64,000 bases of DNA from Cylicocyclus nassatus. Lineage: Eukaryota; Nematoda; Chromadorea; Rhabditida; Strongylidae. Shown here one piece after another: positions 1 to 10,608 of this stretch (the first letter of the stretch is position 1; the number at the start of each line of letters is the position of its first letter). The stretch lies in the NCBI GenBank assembly GCA_958299035.1, contig CATQJL010000001.1, positions 31,917,554-31,981,553 on the forward strand, given 5' to 3'. The notes under the pieces are model-generated. The model was not told the DNA's origin. It did no database searches and saw nothing but the letters and a program-made list of their open reading frames with translations. The position numbers were made by a program, and so were the translations under genes.

Positions 1-943
1 ATGTTTGAGCTTCATCCCCCGCACTGTTCAATGAAGAGTTTTCAATGAACTTTCATTAGTAAATCAATTATATTCAGTAGTGAAACGTTTAAACCACCTA
101 CGAAAAAATGCAGCTGTGCTGACACATTCTCGAAAATTTCTTGAAGTTTCACTGTAGTTATTCAGTTGTCTTACAGGTGAATATAGGAACCAACCAAGCA
201 AAATTAATTGCAGCTGTCTCTACAAGAGTACACAGCTATAGCATATGATAACTTGCTGCCCTCTCTTATTTGGACAGGCATCTGTTCAGTGGTGGTGGGT
301 GGGATTGAATTCAATTTTTTAGCCCATGTTTGAAGGCCTCATTAACTCACTCAGCTTTATGCTACCGCAGTTTTTTGACTTTTTCTTTCACATTGCTCAG
401 AAGAAAATTAGAAAAGGTAGCGCACTTACCTATAGTCGCCAGCGAAATTCTAAAATTTCGCTTTTTTCAGGCTGACCAAGGTTTGCATTGAAGAGAATGA
501 GTTTACTTCAAAGTTTGGGCAATATCTGCGTGTCAAAAAATAAGAATAGTTGTCCTTTGAATTGAGTGAAACCTGCGTCGGAACCTTATTGCAAATGCGA
601 CCAGTCATCGCAATGAAGGACTAGTATAAGCGTTTGTGATAAGTTAAAAGCTCCGCAACTGCAAAGAGATGCACGTAACTCAAGCAAATTTTTTCCACTC
701 TTACAGTGAATTTGAAATAGCCTTGCAAACTCAGCACTTCTGTTCTCTAAAAGCACGGCATTCTCAAAAACATTTCTGCATGCTTTTTATTTGTCGCCTC
801 CATATGAAGATCTGCTCAACATATTCCATTATTTTAGACTGAATATAGCAAAAAATATCCTGATTTTTTGGTCTTTGTTTGAAATGTTATACAGGTTTGA
901 GAAGAAATGAAAAAGTAGCGACGGAAATAGTTTGCATCAAAGT

Positions 944-1469
944 GGCGGCGTGGCGTTATACTACAATGCCCATGCGCCAAAACGCGAGCTGAGTTGGCTT
1001 ACAGTATTCCGCACCCACTTTGCACTTTGTGAGCCATGCGACAATCGCGCGAACGCAGCCTCGTTTAGTTTTATCGCTCGCGACGTCGCGGCGCAATGTG
1101 CGACTTTCATGTTGCATTAAAACACTCGGAAAAATTGTTCTCAAAAAATACAGACTCTTCAACTCCGAAACTTTTTCAGTTGTTTCCTCTTTTTTTTAAT
1201 TTTGCTTCCTGTTTGTTTTTGCAACGATACCGTCATTTAACTGCCGTTACAAGCTGTAACCTGTGGCCTAAATTGCAGTTGAGATTAGTAACCCTCTTGC
1301 AATGCTGACTAGCGGCCTTGACATACTAGGACAAATTCCTATGGCCATAACAAGTCCTCCATGATGCCGAAACATATATAAACAAGATAAAACGTACCCA
1401 GCTCGGCACGCGTGCCGCTTATGGCGGCGATTTGGCGGCGAGGGCTTTGTGGTATAACGCACGTCCTCT
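944..1469. mobile_element. hAT-like MITE in unit A
   Basis: Flanked by a perfect 8-bp target duplication ATCAAAGT (936-943 and 1470-1477). Imperfect terminal inverted repeats share GCGTTATAC with a G(A/C)GG start. Unit B has the uninterrupted site near 9865 (GCATCAAAGTAATTTTC), giving a natural empty site. No transposase frame is present. The 8-bp duplication suggests the hAT superfamily. Confidence 0.8.
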
Positions 1470-1583
1470 ATCAAAGTAATTTTCAGAAGTGAGAAGTAAT
1501 CTTTCAACCGAGAGGAATTGATTTCTGTTACGCACTGCTAGAATTTTGCCTTTCTCTGCTTTACAACATACATTTCAGAAATT

Positions 1584-1763
1584 ATGTCTTACATATTATG
1601 CTGCATTTTCGTTCTACTGCAATGTATGCGCTGTTATGGGATGTTTCGACGTCATTTCAGTTGTATCCGTTGTAATGCCTATTGCGATGCAAGTTCCCAG
1701 TTCAGTCAAAGTTCTGCATTATTTGAGCAAATCTTCGTTTACAGTGCATCGAAAATTGCATAG
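1584..1763 (+). CDS. Small secreted Cys-containing protein, unit A copy (probably decayed)
   Basis: The ATG follows a strong acceptor (CATTTCAG, 5 bases upstream) that is conserved in unit B and fits either a trans-splice or a cis-splice site. The first 19 residues (MSYILCCIFVLLQCMRCYG) look like a signal peptide. The frame ends at TAG 1761-1763 after 59 residues. A second Cys-rich segment starts in another frame at 1745, directly after TTTACAG (CIENC...PLNECINEC), and unit B has the same offset. The offset is therefore ancestral: either an intron whose donor I could not place, or an old frameshift. Downstream of the CxxxC motifs unit A has indels and has lost the stop found in unit B, which suggests decay. 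A poly(A) signal lies at 1859-1864. Confidence 0.45.
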   Translation: MSYILCCIFVLLQCMRCYGMFRRHFSCIRCNAYCDASSQFSQSSALFEQIFVYSASKIA

Positions 1764-2175
1764 TCAAAGGTCGACCTCTCAACGAATGCATCAATGAATG
1801 CCTGAAAAAAAAGGACGCAAGCGAACAAAAAACTGATTTGAAAGAGTTTTCTGCAAAAAATAAAGTTTCTGTTGTTTCGGTTCTCAAACCATTAAACTCA
1901 ATTCGTTATTTTTTTTATGCATCTACATCTTCTTTCAAATTATTTGCCTCATTTCAAGCACCAGCACTATGTTCATTTTTTTCATAAATATGTAGAAAGT
2001 TTTCTGCAAGAATTCTCATGCTTATGACCTCAAACGCCTAGGAAGGATTCATCTGCAAATATTGCCAGAGGCTTCACTTCTGGCGTGAAGTAAAGTTTTC
2101 GTTGGCGGGTGATTAGAATTGTACAGCGAACTGCCTAACTATCCTACCCAGATCATATTGAAAAAATCACAAAAA

Positions 2176-2530
2176 TCAGTCGCATTGGTTTTCAGTCCAA
2201 GTGCATTTTTCAAACATTTGCATCATCTCGAAAAACATGACGCTAATGCCGAATCTGGTGTCCATATCTGTCTCTAGAATGTAACCGCGCCAGCCATCAA
2301 AGCTCCTCAATGTGTTTTTCCGCGCATACAGTAGATGTCTGTACTGTGTACGAGTTTGGCATCATTGCACCCAAGTCCTTTTATTTCGACTTCTTTTGCA
2401 ATTGATTTGTAAGGCTCCGTTAAACCATAATCAAGAAATTGCTGCCTTAGAATTGCAGTACTAACATCAAGATTTTTTTGACGCATAGCTCCAGCACATA
2501 ACATTGCTACCGCGCATTCGAAATTGCGTC
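2176..2530 (-). CDS. Possible COMM-domain-like protein, last exons, unit A
   Basis: An acceptor (CGCTTTTTAG) precedes an open segment 2530-2307 encoding CAVAMLCAGAMRQKNL...RQQFLDYGL, which resembles the helical N-terminal half of COMMD4-type proteins. A second conserved frame ends at TGA 2176-2178 (RSFDGWRGYI...), like the WRV-containing COMM core. Both frames, and the last stop, are conserved in unit B, which argues for past coding function. The shift between the two segments lacks a convincing intron (candidate donors are non-canonical or leave under 30 bases), so the locus may be a pseudogene. The family call is from memory of the COMMD pattern and is weak. Confidence 0.35.
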
Positions 2531-2826
2531 CTAAAAAGCGAAGCAATTAGATTGTGAAGCTTATTTCGGGCCATAATTCGTACGTGATTCAGTAACTGAT
2601 AAAACAAGTTACATTCGATGTGTTGTAAGCGAAAACATTCTTTGTTTGCCAGATCTTCCAAGGCAATATTTCAAGAGACAAAAGCAAATATTTGAAGGCA
2701 ACAAAATAGAACAGAATGGTGTGATAAAAAAACAGCGTCAATCTCCGATTAGCTGAAAAGGGAAAAAATGGAAAGGGAAGAACAGGGGAAAATCATCGAA
2801 AATAAAAGCCCAAAATAGCCCTGATG

Positions 2827-3056
2827 CAATGGCGTACTCAGAATTTCTGCTCGGGGGGGGGGGGGAATTTTTCCAATGAAGGTGCTTGGTGTCAGCCACG
2901 CCCCAAAAATTTTTTTTATAAAGCTAAAATAAATTTTTACAAATTTTTGAAAATTAATTCAATTATTCGCAAGTGCAGACAAGTCATTTGGACAATTCTA
3001 TAACCCATTTTGAATAACTTTTGAAAATTTGGCGCCCCACCCCTCGTACGTTACTG
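2827..3056. mobile_element. CAGTGGCG-type hAT-like element in unit A
   Basis: Ends CAATGGCGTAC and GTACGTTACTG are imperfect inverted repeats. The flanks CCCTGATG and CTTTGGTG agree at 5 of 8 positions, and unit B shows the empty site CTTTGGTG near 11650. It contains a poly-G run (2856-2867) and AT-rich body sequence shared with the elements at 22414 and 55696. Confidence 0.65.
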
Positions 3057-3178
3057 CTTTGGTGGTGTTAGAAACCTAATCGACGTGAGGGATTCATCAA
3101 TATATCGTTCATTCATCATAAGTACGAGAGCAATTCACTTTTCCACTTTCATGCATTTTGTTTCAAATGTAGTTCTAG

Positions 3179-3391
3179 GTGGATCGTTACGTTGATGGTT
3201 ACTGTATTGCTAATAATTGTCACTATAACAGTGGTATCCCCACGGTTCCATTTACTCACAATCAGCTATGTAAGAGCACTGCTGATTGCTTATATGAACG
3301 AATCTTACCACTTTGTCCTCGACCTTCAATACAATTGTATTCTTGCCACGACTGTTGTGCCGATAAAATCTGCGTGAAAACTAGCGTCTGA
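3179..3391 (+). CDS. Cys-rich terminal exon, unit A
   Basis: A TTCTAG acceptor is followed by an open frame of 70 codons with nine cysteines (GYC...NNC, QLC...DC, PLC, SC..CC...C), a TGA at 3389-3391 and AATAAA at 3460-3465. The length, acceptor, stop and poly(A) signal together look like the last exon of a secreted Cys-rich protein gene. It may belong to the gene that starts at 1584, though 1.4 kb and a minus-strand exon set lie between. Unit B keeps the first 18 codons (11771 onward) but has lost about 270 bases, including the cysteine block and poly(A) signal. Confidence 0.4.
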   Translation: MDRYVDGYCIANNCHYNSGIPTVPFTHNQLCKSTADCLYERILPLCPRPSIQLYSCHDCCADKICVKTSV

Positions 3392-4699
3392 ATTTCATCA
3401 CATAATCATAAGGTGAACGTTTCACTCCATCCTATTCAGCATGGTCAAAGTTGCTATAAATAAAAATCTCGAAAGCAGCACGGGTCCAATGAAAATCGGC
3501 TAGTACACACTGTGTACTGCTACCTCTTAGAGAGCGGACAAAGGATATGATAGCTAAGCCACTTATTGGAGTATTCAACCTTCAACCATCTTGATGACCT
3601 GACATAATCAAAACACCAAGGACTTGAGATATCATGACAGGATCCTTCAATTCGTGGAATTTTTCAAGAGAAGAAAGATCGTTCTTAGAGGCATGTTCAG
3701 GCAAATTTGGGCGATATGGTTTTTTGCTTGAACTGCCCGAAAGCGCAAATGATTCATTTACGACCGAGAAATTTATTCCGAAAACTTCGCAGCTGCTCCG
3801 TAATCGTAACGACATAGAATGGGTCCCTGCGAGAACGTAGTGTTAAAGTGAGGGAAGTCATTTTCGATTTACGGTCATGGCGCGAGGCGTTAAAGGTTTT
3901 GGTGCTGATTTCTCAGCCGTAAATAAATCGTTTGCGCTGCCGCTTGGGCAGTGCATTAGTTAGGACTCCTTCATCAATTTCTAAGCAAAAAACCCATATG
4001 TCCAGATTTGACTGGACTTTAAGTATGCAAAATCTCGTTTTTTCTTGAAGTTACCGCTATCATTGTCGTTTCGCAAGAATCCAGCAGACCAGATTTGTAG
4101 GAATGGCAAGATACAGTAGTCGTAAGGTTATTCATGGCTAGATTGAATACCGTGAATTTTCACAAAGAAGTTGATATTACACTGATTAGACCTTTGAATT
4201 GATCCTTTTCTGTTCGAGATTTACAGAACTGAATTCAAAGTGCTCTTTTCAATGATGATGAGAAATCTAATTTGCGACATTGAGAGCTCTTTCAATTTCA
4301 TAATACCGCGTAAAATACGTAAAAATCTTTACGACGTTATAGTGTAAGACTCACCCGCCCTTTCCTCTTTTTTTTTGAGATTTAGCTTTCCAGGTTGGTA
4401 CGTAGGATCTAACCTTGCAAAATCGAGACAAAAAAGTGCCTTCATTACCTCTTACCTCTTTTAAGTGTAGGATAGGAGGTATTGTAGCTTTAATGTGCAC
4501 TTGAGAAAAAAAATTGATAAGTGAAGTATATGGCAATTTGTACAAAAGCAAACATTGACAAAATAGTAATAAGAAAGATTAAAAGGAAAGATGCTACGAG
4601 ATATTGACAATAATGTGTGTTTGTTTACATTTGCGATAAGTGAAGCACCATGAAATAGTTCTAATTCATGGAAAGACCCGTCGTCAAAAGATAACATGG

Positions 4700-5860
4700 A
4701 CTTCACTAGACTTCACAATTTTTTGCGACTTTGACTACTTCGCAGCGCTTCTAATTGCTCAATATGACCTGTGCAGAGTTTTCTAGCCTTTCAAACGTGG
4801 TAGATTGTGAGATTTGAGTTTTGTGTTCTGGATTTTTGTGAAACAAATCAAAAAGGAGCATTGAGATTAGCCCCACTAAACATCAGAGGTAAAAAATCAA
4901 AATTTCAAGATTACCTGGGAGTAAGACTTGGTCTAACTTCAGATCTTCAAGCCGGAAACTCAAACAGGTTTTTGTAGATTTTTTCATCTTGATTATTCCT
5001 ATAATAGGTAGGGACTTCGGAGATGTCCGTTATTCTGCGGCAATTTCCCCTCTTTTCAAAAATTCAAAAAAAGTTCCCTAAAGCGAATCTAACTGATATT
5101 CTAGCTGTGACTGAAAGAGTTGCATACTCCCGACTAATTTTAAGCGAGGAGTATTTTTCGAGAAAATCTTTGCTTGCTTCTGTTGCTCGTAGACCATCGA
5201 TTTTGATAATTATTTGAGGCTTTACTCAAAGCACGGAAGTGAATCAATGAAATAATGCAAATGTGTGAAGAGTGGTCAGAGTCATAAGGAAGTCTTCAGC
5301 TCACAAAGCGCTTTCAGAAGCAAAGGCGGCTCACCTTTGCTACTTTTAAGTCCCAAGCGAATTTACGAGCAAACCTTTATATGATCCATAAGTCTTGCAA
5401 TAAAAATGTGAAAAAATTGTAAAAATGCCAAAATAATGCTTTGGCTACAATAGATATTTTTTGAAACGTATAACAAATGTCGTTATACTATGCATACTGG
5501 AGATCGGCTCAAAGTCAGGAAAATCGGAATTATTTGTAGATATACTAGATCGCTTTAAATCTTCTCACTTAAAAAGACTAATTAAGTCGTGAGACAACCT
5601 AAAATTCAGCTTTGTAGACTTTCTTGGAATTTTAGCAATAATTGGAAAAAAAGATTTTTGTTTGTATTTGTCGCCTTGATGTTCACGATATGTCAGAATT
5701 TTTGCTTCCTGCAAAGTGCATAATTTTCTCTTTTCAATTTATAATGAATCAGAGGAATTCGTTGAGAATAAAGGATATCACAATTTTTTAAACTCTTTCG
5801 ATACGAGACGTATGAACCAGCCCAATATGAAATTTTAGCTCAATCTGTCAAATAGCGGTT
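4700..5860. other. AT-rich stretch without supported gene
   Basis: Only short open frames without splice context or repeats between units. Nothing recognised. Confidence 0.5.
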
Positions 5861-6017
5861 ATGACAAAACGGGTTGGTTTGGACGTGCGCCGTGTACCGA
5901 GGATCGGTACAGACACAGAGGAGTGTCTCTCAATGATGTCTACGGGAAGCTCACACCAACAAGACCCAGGATCGAACACGAATTTCCTCGAAATTCATGA
6001 CCATTTTATTTGTGCAG

Positions 6018-6137
6018 GTGAATCTGCTATATTTGACAGCTATAGGGAACAAATTTGTATGTTTTCGGCTTACAACGTCGTTTCTTGGCAGAGAGACATT
6101 GTTGAACATCAAAAACATCTCTGTCATTTTTTGAGTG
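6018..6137 (+). CDS. Candidate isolated internal exon
   Basis: A 120-base open segment sits between an acceptor (TTTGTGCAG) and a strong donor (GTG|GTAAGG), with the same phase at both ends. It would encode about 40 residues (ESAIFDSYREQICMFSAY...HQKHLCHFLS). Its codon composition looks protein-like. No neighbouring exon was identified and no family is recognised, so it may be a relic or part of a gene whose other exons I missed. Confidence 0.3.
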
Positions 6138-7130
6138 GTAAGGAAATGATGGGGCTAACGATCTTCTGTTTCTCTGACTGACGTTTTAACACTTAGTGAA
6201 AATTACCTTACGGGCTAAAAAACTAGCAATTCTAAAGGAGTTTAGAGAGGAGATGCGCAAAAAATTCAAACATTTATGTGGGCAAATTTTTTTTTGTATA
6301 CGTCTATTAGTCATGTGGCAAATCAGTATTCATTCCATACGGAGTTTGAAGAGGCTATAATCGAAGTTAGCGATGTAAAAAGCAGTGGTAGTAAGGAAAC
6401 TTCGCCTATAGATTTTCGGACACGCTGTTCACGAAAGGGTCTTTTTGCAGAGATATGGTGAAGTAACTGTAACAGAGTCAAGAAAATTCGTAAGTTCGCC
6501 TGCACTTCTCGCGTATCTTCCAGAAAACTTGACTGCTTGCTTTTATGGCTTAAAGTCACTAGGAACCGTGCTATAGAACGGTGCTTGTCTCGGGCTCCAG
6601 TCTGTAAAACTCGCCGAGTTAAGAGGCTACGAAAACACGTCCTCATGAATTTTGCCTAAAATGTAAAGATCGCATACTTCGTCGAAATTCCACCGCGAGT
6701 TTTTGTACAACACGTTAATTAAATCTTTTCACATCGCTTAATGGATCTTTCTGTGTTGGATTTGATGGTTATATAGATCTGAGCTCTGCTTACGAAACTG
6801 CTTTGATATTCAGTTAAGCAGCTGAAGCACACGCAACCGCCACATTCACTAAGCTGATCCCTTGGGCGAAGTCAACATAATGCTGATATACCAGCTAAGC
6901 CAGATGGTGCGGGGCATCTTCCATATGAAAGTGCCCGCTTATACGCAGTAGGAGGTCAGACTCCAAAATCTTTGGTGCACTTGAATTAAGAATTTGTCCA
7001 CTTTGAAGCGAAATATGGCCACGCTACGTTGATGTCACATGAATTAGGCGACTGTGCATATTCTTCAAAAAATACGAGCGGTATTGTATGAAGAGGGTTT
7101 ACGCCATTATGAGCCACTAGCTGGCTTACC
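6138..7130. other. Stretch without supported gene
   Basis: Short overlapping frames on both strands (for example 6323-6646, minus) show no motif, splice support or conservation. Nothing recognised. Confidence 0.45.
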
Positions 7131-7139
7131 CGGCTCCGC

Positions 7140-7970
7140 CGTATCCGGACCAAACTTGGCACACATACACTTCGGGCCCCGGCGGGTGTCACAGTCCACT
7201 TTTCGTTATCGATCGATGTCGATTTTACCGATTTTTATCGATTTTTTTGCAGAATTCACCTACAGGGCTAGGAGTTGGCACAGGGGGGGGGAAGTGAGCA
7301 TGGGGATTCCGAATACAATATTAGTTTCCAGAATTATCGATTACTTTTATTGATCTTATCGATTTTTTGTAAATTTTGACATGCGAGGCTGGGATTCTGC
7401 ACAGGGGATAATCGAGCATGCTGATTACGAACACAATATTAGTTTTCAGGATCGTCCATTACTTTTATCGGTTTTATCGATTTTTTTGTAAAGTTCGACC
7501 TGCGGGGCTGGGAGTTTGCACAGGGGGGTAATCGAGCATGCAGATTACGAATACAATATTAGTTTTCAAGATCATCCATTACTTTTATCGATTTTATCGA
7601 TTTTTTGAAAATTCGAGCTAGGGGGCTGGAATTTGGCACAGGGGTGTAATAGCATGCTGATCACTCCCCTTGGGGATGATCAGCATGCTCGATTACCCCC
7701 CTGTGCCAACTCCCAGCCCCGCAGGTCAAACTTTACAAAAAAAATCGATAAAATCGATAAAAGTAATCGATAATCCTGAAAACCAATATTGTATTCGGAA
7801 TCCCCATGCTCGATTACCCCCCTGTGCCAACTCCCAGCCCCGTAGGTGAACTCAGCAAAAAAATCGATAAAAATCGATAAAATCGATATCGATCGATGAC
7901 GAAAAGTAGCCTATGACACCCGCCGGGGCCCGTAGTGTATGTGTGCCAAGTTTGGTCCGGATCGGTTCAG
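7140..7970. mobile_element. Foldback element with ATCGAT-rich tandem core
   Basis: The left arm (7140 onward: TCCGGACCAAACTTGGCAC, CCCCGGCGGGTGTCA) is repeated inverted at 7910-7970. Inside, a unit of about 118 bp (GGGGCTGGGAGTTGGCACAG ... TTTTATCGATTTTATCGAT) occurs in tandem in the left half and inverted in the right half, with the turn near 7665. The left half has extra tandem units, so the arms are unequal. No coding capacity. Confidence 0.75.
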
Positions 7971-7989
7971 AAATGGAATTTTCTATTCG

Positions 7990-8055
7990 GAACATACGTA
8001 CATACATACATACATACAGACATACATACAGACAGACATACAAACAGACATTCAG
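7990..8055 (+). repeat. CATA/CAGA microsatellite tail
   Basis: Imperfect CATA/CAGA repeats next to the foldback element, followed by CTTTATATATAAGAT. Such a tract next to a repeat end is common for non-autonomous elements. Confidence 0.7.
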
Positions 8056-8082
8056 CTTTATATATAAGATATTTCGCACTAG

Positions 8083-8367
8083 GGGGACGAGTGGCGTAGT
8101 GGTATGAGGCGCCGCTATGACCAGATCGGACACAGGTTCGATCTTCGCTTCTGGGCCAACCAAGTCCTCAACTTCCGGGGACGGTAAGTTGGTACCAGAG
8201 TAATCTAGGAGGATAAAAGCACTGAAATGGAAACGGCTGGCCCTCACAAGTCACCGTAATAGGCTCGCACGTATGCAATAGCCTATTCGACTATGACGTT
8301 AGTGTGTGCGTTCGGCGCATGCCCTCAGAGGGTATTGAAGACGCCGAATCCTTTATTCTTTATCCTT
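8083..8367 (+). mobile_element. tRNA-derived SINE, copy 1
   Basis: Flanked by a perfect 13-bp target duplication TATTTCGCACTAG (8070-8082 and 8368-8380). The 5' part has a pol III A-box (TGGCGTAGTGG, near 8091) and B-box (GGTTCGATCTT, near 8135) at tRNA spacing. The tRNA-unrelated body (AAGTCACCGTAA, GCATGCCCTCAGAGG) and 3' end (CTTTATCCTTT) match the copy at about 39020-39335. The length of 285 bp is typical of a SINE. Confidence 0.85.
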
Positions 8368-9977
8368 TATTTCGCACTAGAAAGTGAATCGAGCAATTTA
8401 AAACCTCTCACACTAGGCTAATCAGAGTCCATGGCTCTAATGCAGTTTACTGGTAGGGTAGACATACAGTTCTACTCTAAGCGGTGCTTCCTTTGCTAGT
8501 TATGCCAAGCGTAGCAAGATAGTTGTTTTCTGTTCCTCAAAAACGGATGTTTCACTTGAAAAGCCCTTATAGACTCCTAGAAATTTAGAGAAATTAGCGT
8601 GCGTAAAAACTTCGTTGCATAGCTTTGCATACCGCTATCAAGAATTTCACCCAGCAAATGGACGAATGGAACGAAGTCATGATGTTTTTTTTTTGCAAAA
8701 TTCGATGAATAACAAAATTTAACAGGCATAGAATGAGACTTACGGAAGAGAGTGCGATACAAGGTCAATGTTTGTTTTCGCGATGTTTGAGCATCATCAC
8801 GCGCACTGTTCAATTTGAAGAGCATTCAATGAACTTCATTAGTAAATTAAATATATACAGCAATGAAACGTTTATTTGTAAGCACCTACGAAAAAATGCA
8901 GTTGTGCTGACACATTCGCGGAAATATGATCAACTTTCACTGCAGTCATTCAGTTGACTTACAGGTCAATATCGGAACCGACTAAGCAAAATTAATTGTG
9001 CAGCTTTCTCTACAAAAGTGCACAGCTATAGCACATAATAACTTGCTTGCCCTCTCTTATTTGAACAGGCATCTTTTCAATGTGCTCTACAAGAGTACAC
9101 AGCTATAGCACATAGTAACTTGCTTGCCCTCTATTATTTGGACAGGCATCTGTTCAATGTAGTGGGTAGTGTTAAATTCAGCCCATGTTTGAAGGCCCCA
9201 TCAGTTCAAGCAGCTCTATGGCTACTGCAGCTATCCTCCATATCGCCTCAAAACCTCTCAATTTGCACTATTTTTTTGCAGCATGGCAGAAAGATTTTTT
9301 GACTTTTCCTTTCATATTGCTCAGAAAGAAAGCCAGAAAAGTGGGCGCATTCACCCACATTTGTTAGCGAATTTCTGGAACTTCGCTTCTGTAAGGCTGT
9401 GAAAAAAAATTTATGTTGGAGAGAATGAGTTTCGTTTGAAGTTTGGGCAATAATTCTGCACGTCAAAAATAAGAACGGTTGTCTTAAACCAAATCGAGTG
9501 GAACCTTCGTCAGCACCATTATTAAATGCGACCAGTCATTGCAATGGAGACCTAGTATTAGCGTTTGTAATAACTTAAAAGCTCCACAACTGCAAAGAGA
9601 TGTAGCCAAATCAAACAAATCTCCTCCACTCTTACAGTGAATTTGAAATAGGCTTACCACTTCTCTTCTTTGAAATGATGGCGTTGTCGAAATCATTTAC
9701 ATGCCTTTATTTGTTGCCTTCATATAAAAAAATCTGCTCAACATATCAGTTGTTTCCATTATTAGCAGTGAAGCATAGAATATCCTGAATTTCTTGGTCT
9801 TTGTTAGGAGTATCATACAAATCAAGAATTAACGGAAAAGTAACAACGGAAATATTAGTTTGCATCAAAGTAATTTTCAAAAATAAGAATTAATCTCTCA
9901 GCCGAGAGAAATTGATTTCTGTTACGCATTGCTAGAATTTTGCCTTCCTCTGCTTTACAACTTACATTTCAGAAATT

Positions 9978-10276
9978 ATGTCTTACAAATTATGCTTCAT
10001 TTTGGTTCTACTGCATATATGCGCTGTTATGGGATGTTTTGACTTCCTCCGTAGCTGCATTAGGGGAAATGAGGATGCCGTTTGTAATGCCTATTACGAC
10101 GCAAGTTTCCAGTTTAATCAATGTTCTGCATTGTTAGAGCAAAACTTCGTTTATAGTGCATCCAGAACTGCATAACAGAACATAAAAAAGGTGATCCTCT
10201 CAACAAGTGCATCGCTAAATGTATCGAAGACTACGATCGAAGAAAGGGATGCCAGCGAACAAAAAAAGTGCCTTAA
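9978..10276 (+). CDS. Small secreted Cys-rich protein, unit B copy
   Basis: The ATG at 9978 lies 5 bases after the acceptor ACATTTCAG. A signal peptide (residues 1-19, MSYKLCFILVLLHICAVMG) is followed by a Cys-bearing segment (GCFDFLRSCIRGNEDAVC...FNQC); this frame stops at 10173-10175. A second open segment, 10157-10276, begins immediately after the acceptor-like TTTATAG and encodes CIQNC...KGDPLNKCIAKCIEDY...GC, ending in TAA. Together they give a regular spacing of about nine cysteines, typical of small secreted nematode proteins. A single protein needs an intron or frameshift between the two, and no phase-compatible donor was found. A poly(A) signal lies at 10292-10297. The unit A locus at 1584 is its paralogue. 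Family not recognised. Confidence 0.5.
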
Positions 10277-10608
10277 GAGTTTTCTGCAAAAAATAAAGTT
10301 TTTGTTGTTTCAGTTCTCAAACCATTAAACTCAACGCGTTATTTTCCTTATGCGTCTACATCTTCTTCCGAATTATTTGCCCCATTGCACCAGCACTATG
10401 TTCGGTCTTTCTATAAATATGTAGAAAGTTCTCTGCAATAAAGCTCATGCTTATGAGCTCAAATGCGTAGGAAGGATTCATCCGCAAAAATTGCCAGAGG
10501 CTTCACTTCTGGCGTGTAGTAAAGTTTTCGTTGGCGGGTGATTAGAATTGTACAGTGAACTGCCTAACTATCCTACCCAGATCATATTGAAAAAAAAAAT
10601 CACAAAAA

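Larger units (their letters stand above)
1..4700 (+). repeat. Tandem unit A (paired with 8783-13610)
   Basis: Colinear DNA similarity to unit B runs from base 1 (TGTTTGAGC...CACTGTTCAAT, which matches at 8783) to about 4695, where it fades just after the GATAA-TGAA-CAC motif. The offset rises from about 8783 to 8935 because of insertions private to each unit. The unit continues left of the window. It carries the small secreted protein locus, the minus-strand exons and the Cys-rich exon. The 3460-4700 part holds no gene I can support, only short open frames not conserved between units. Confidence 0.85.

Noticed and set aside
5861..6181. 106-codon frame as a complete gene
   Set aside because: Only the 6018-6137 part has splice support; the rest lacks motif and conservation.
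7990..8055. Telomere- or satellite-like tract
   Set aside because: It is a short CATA/CAGA microsatellite attached to a transposable element.
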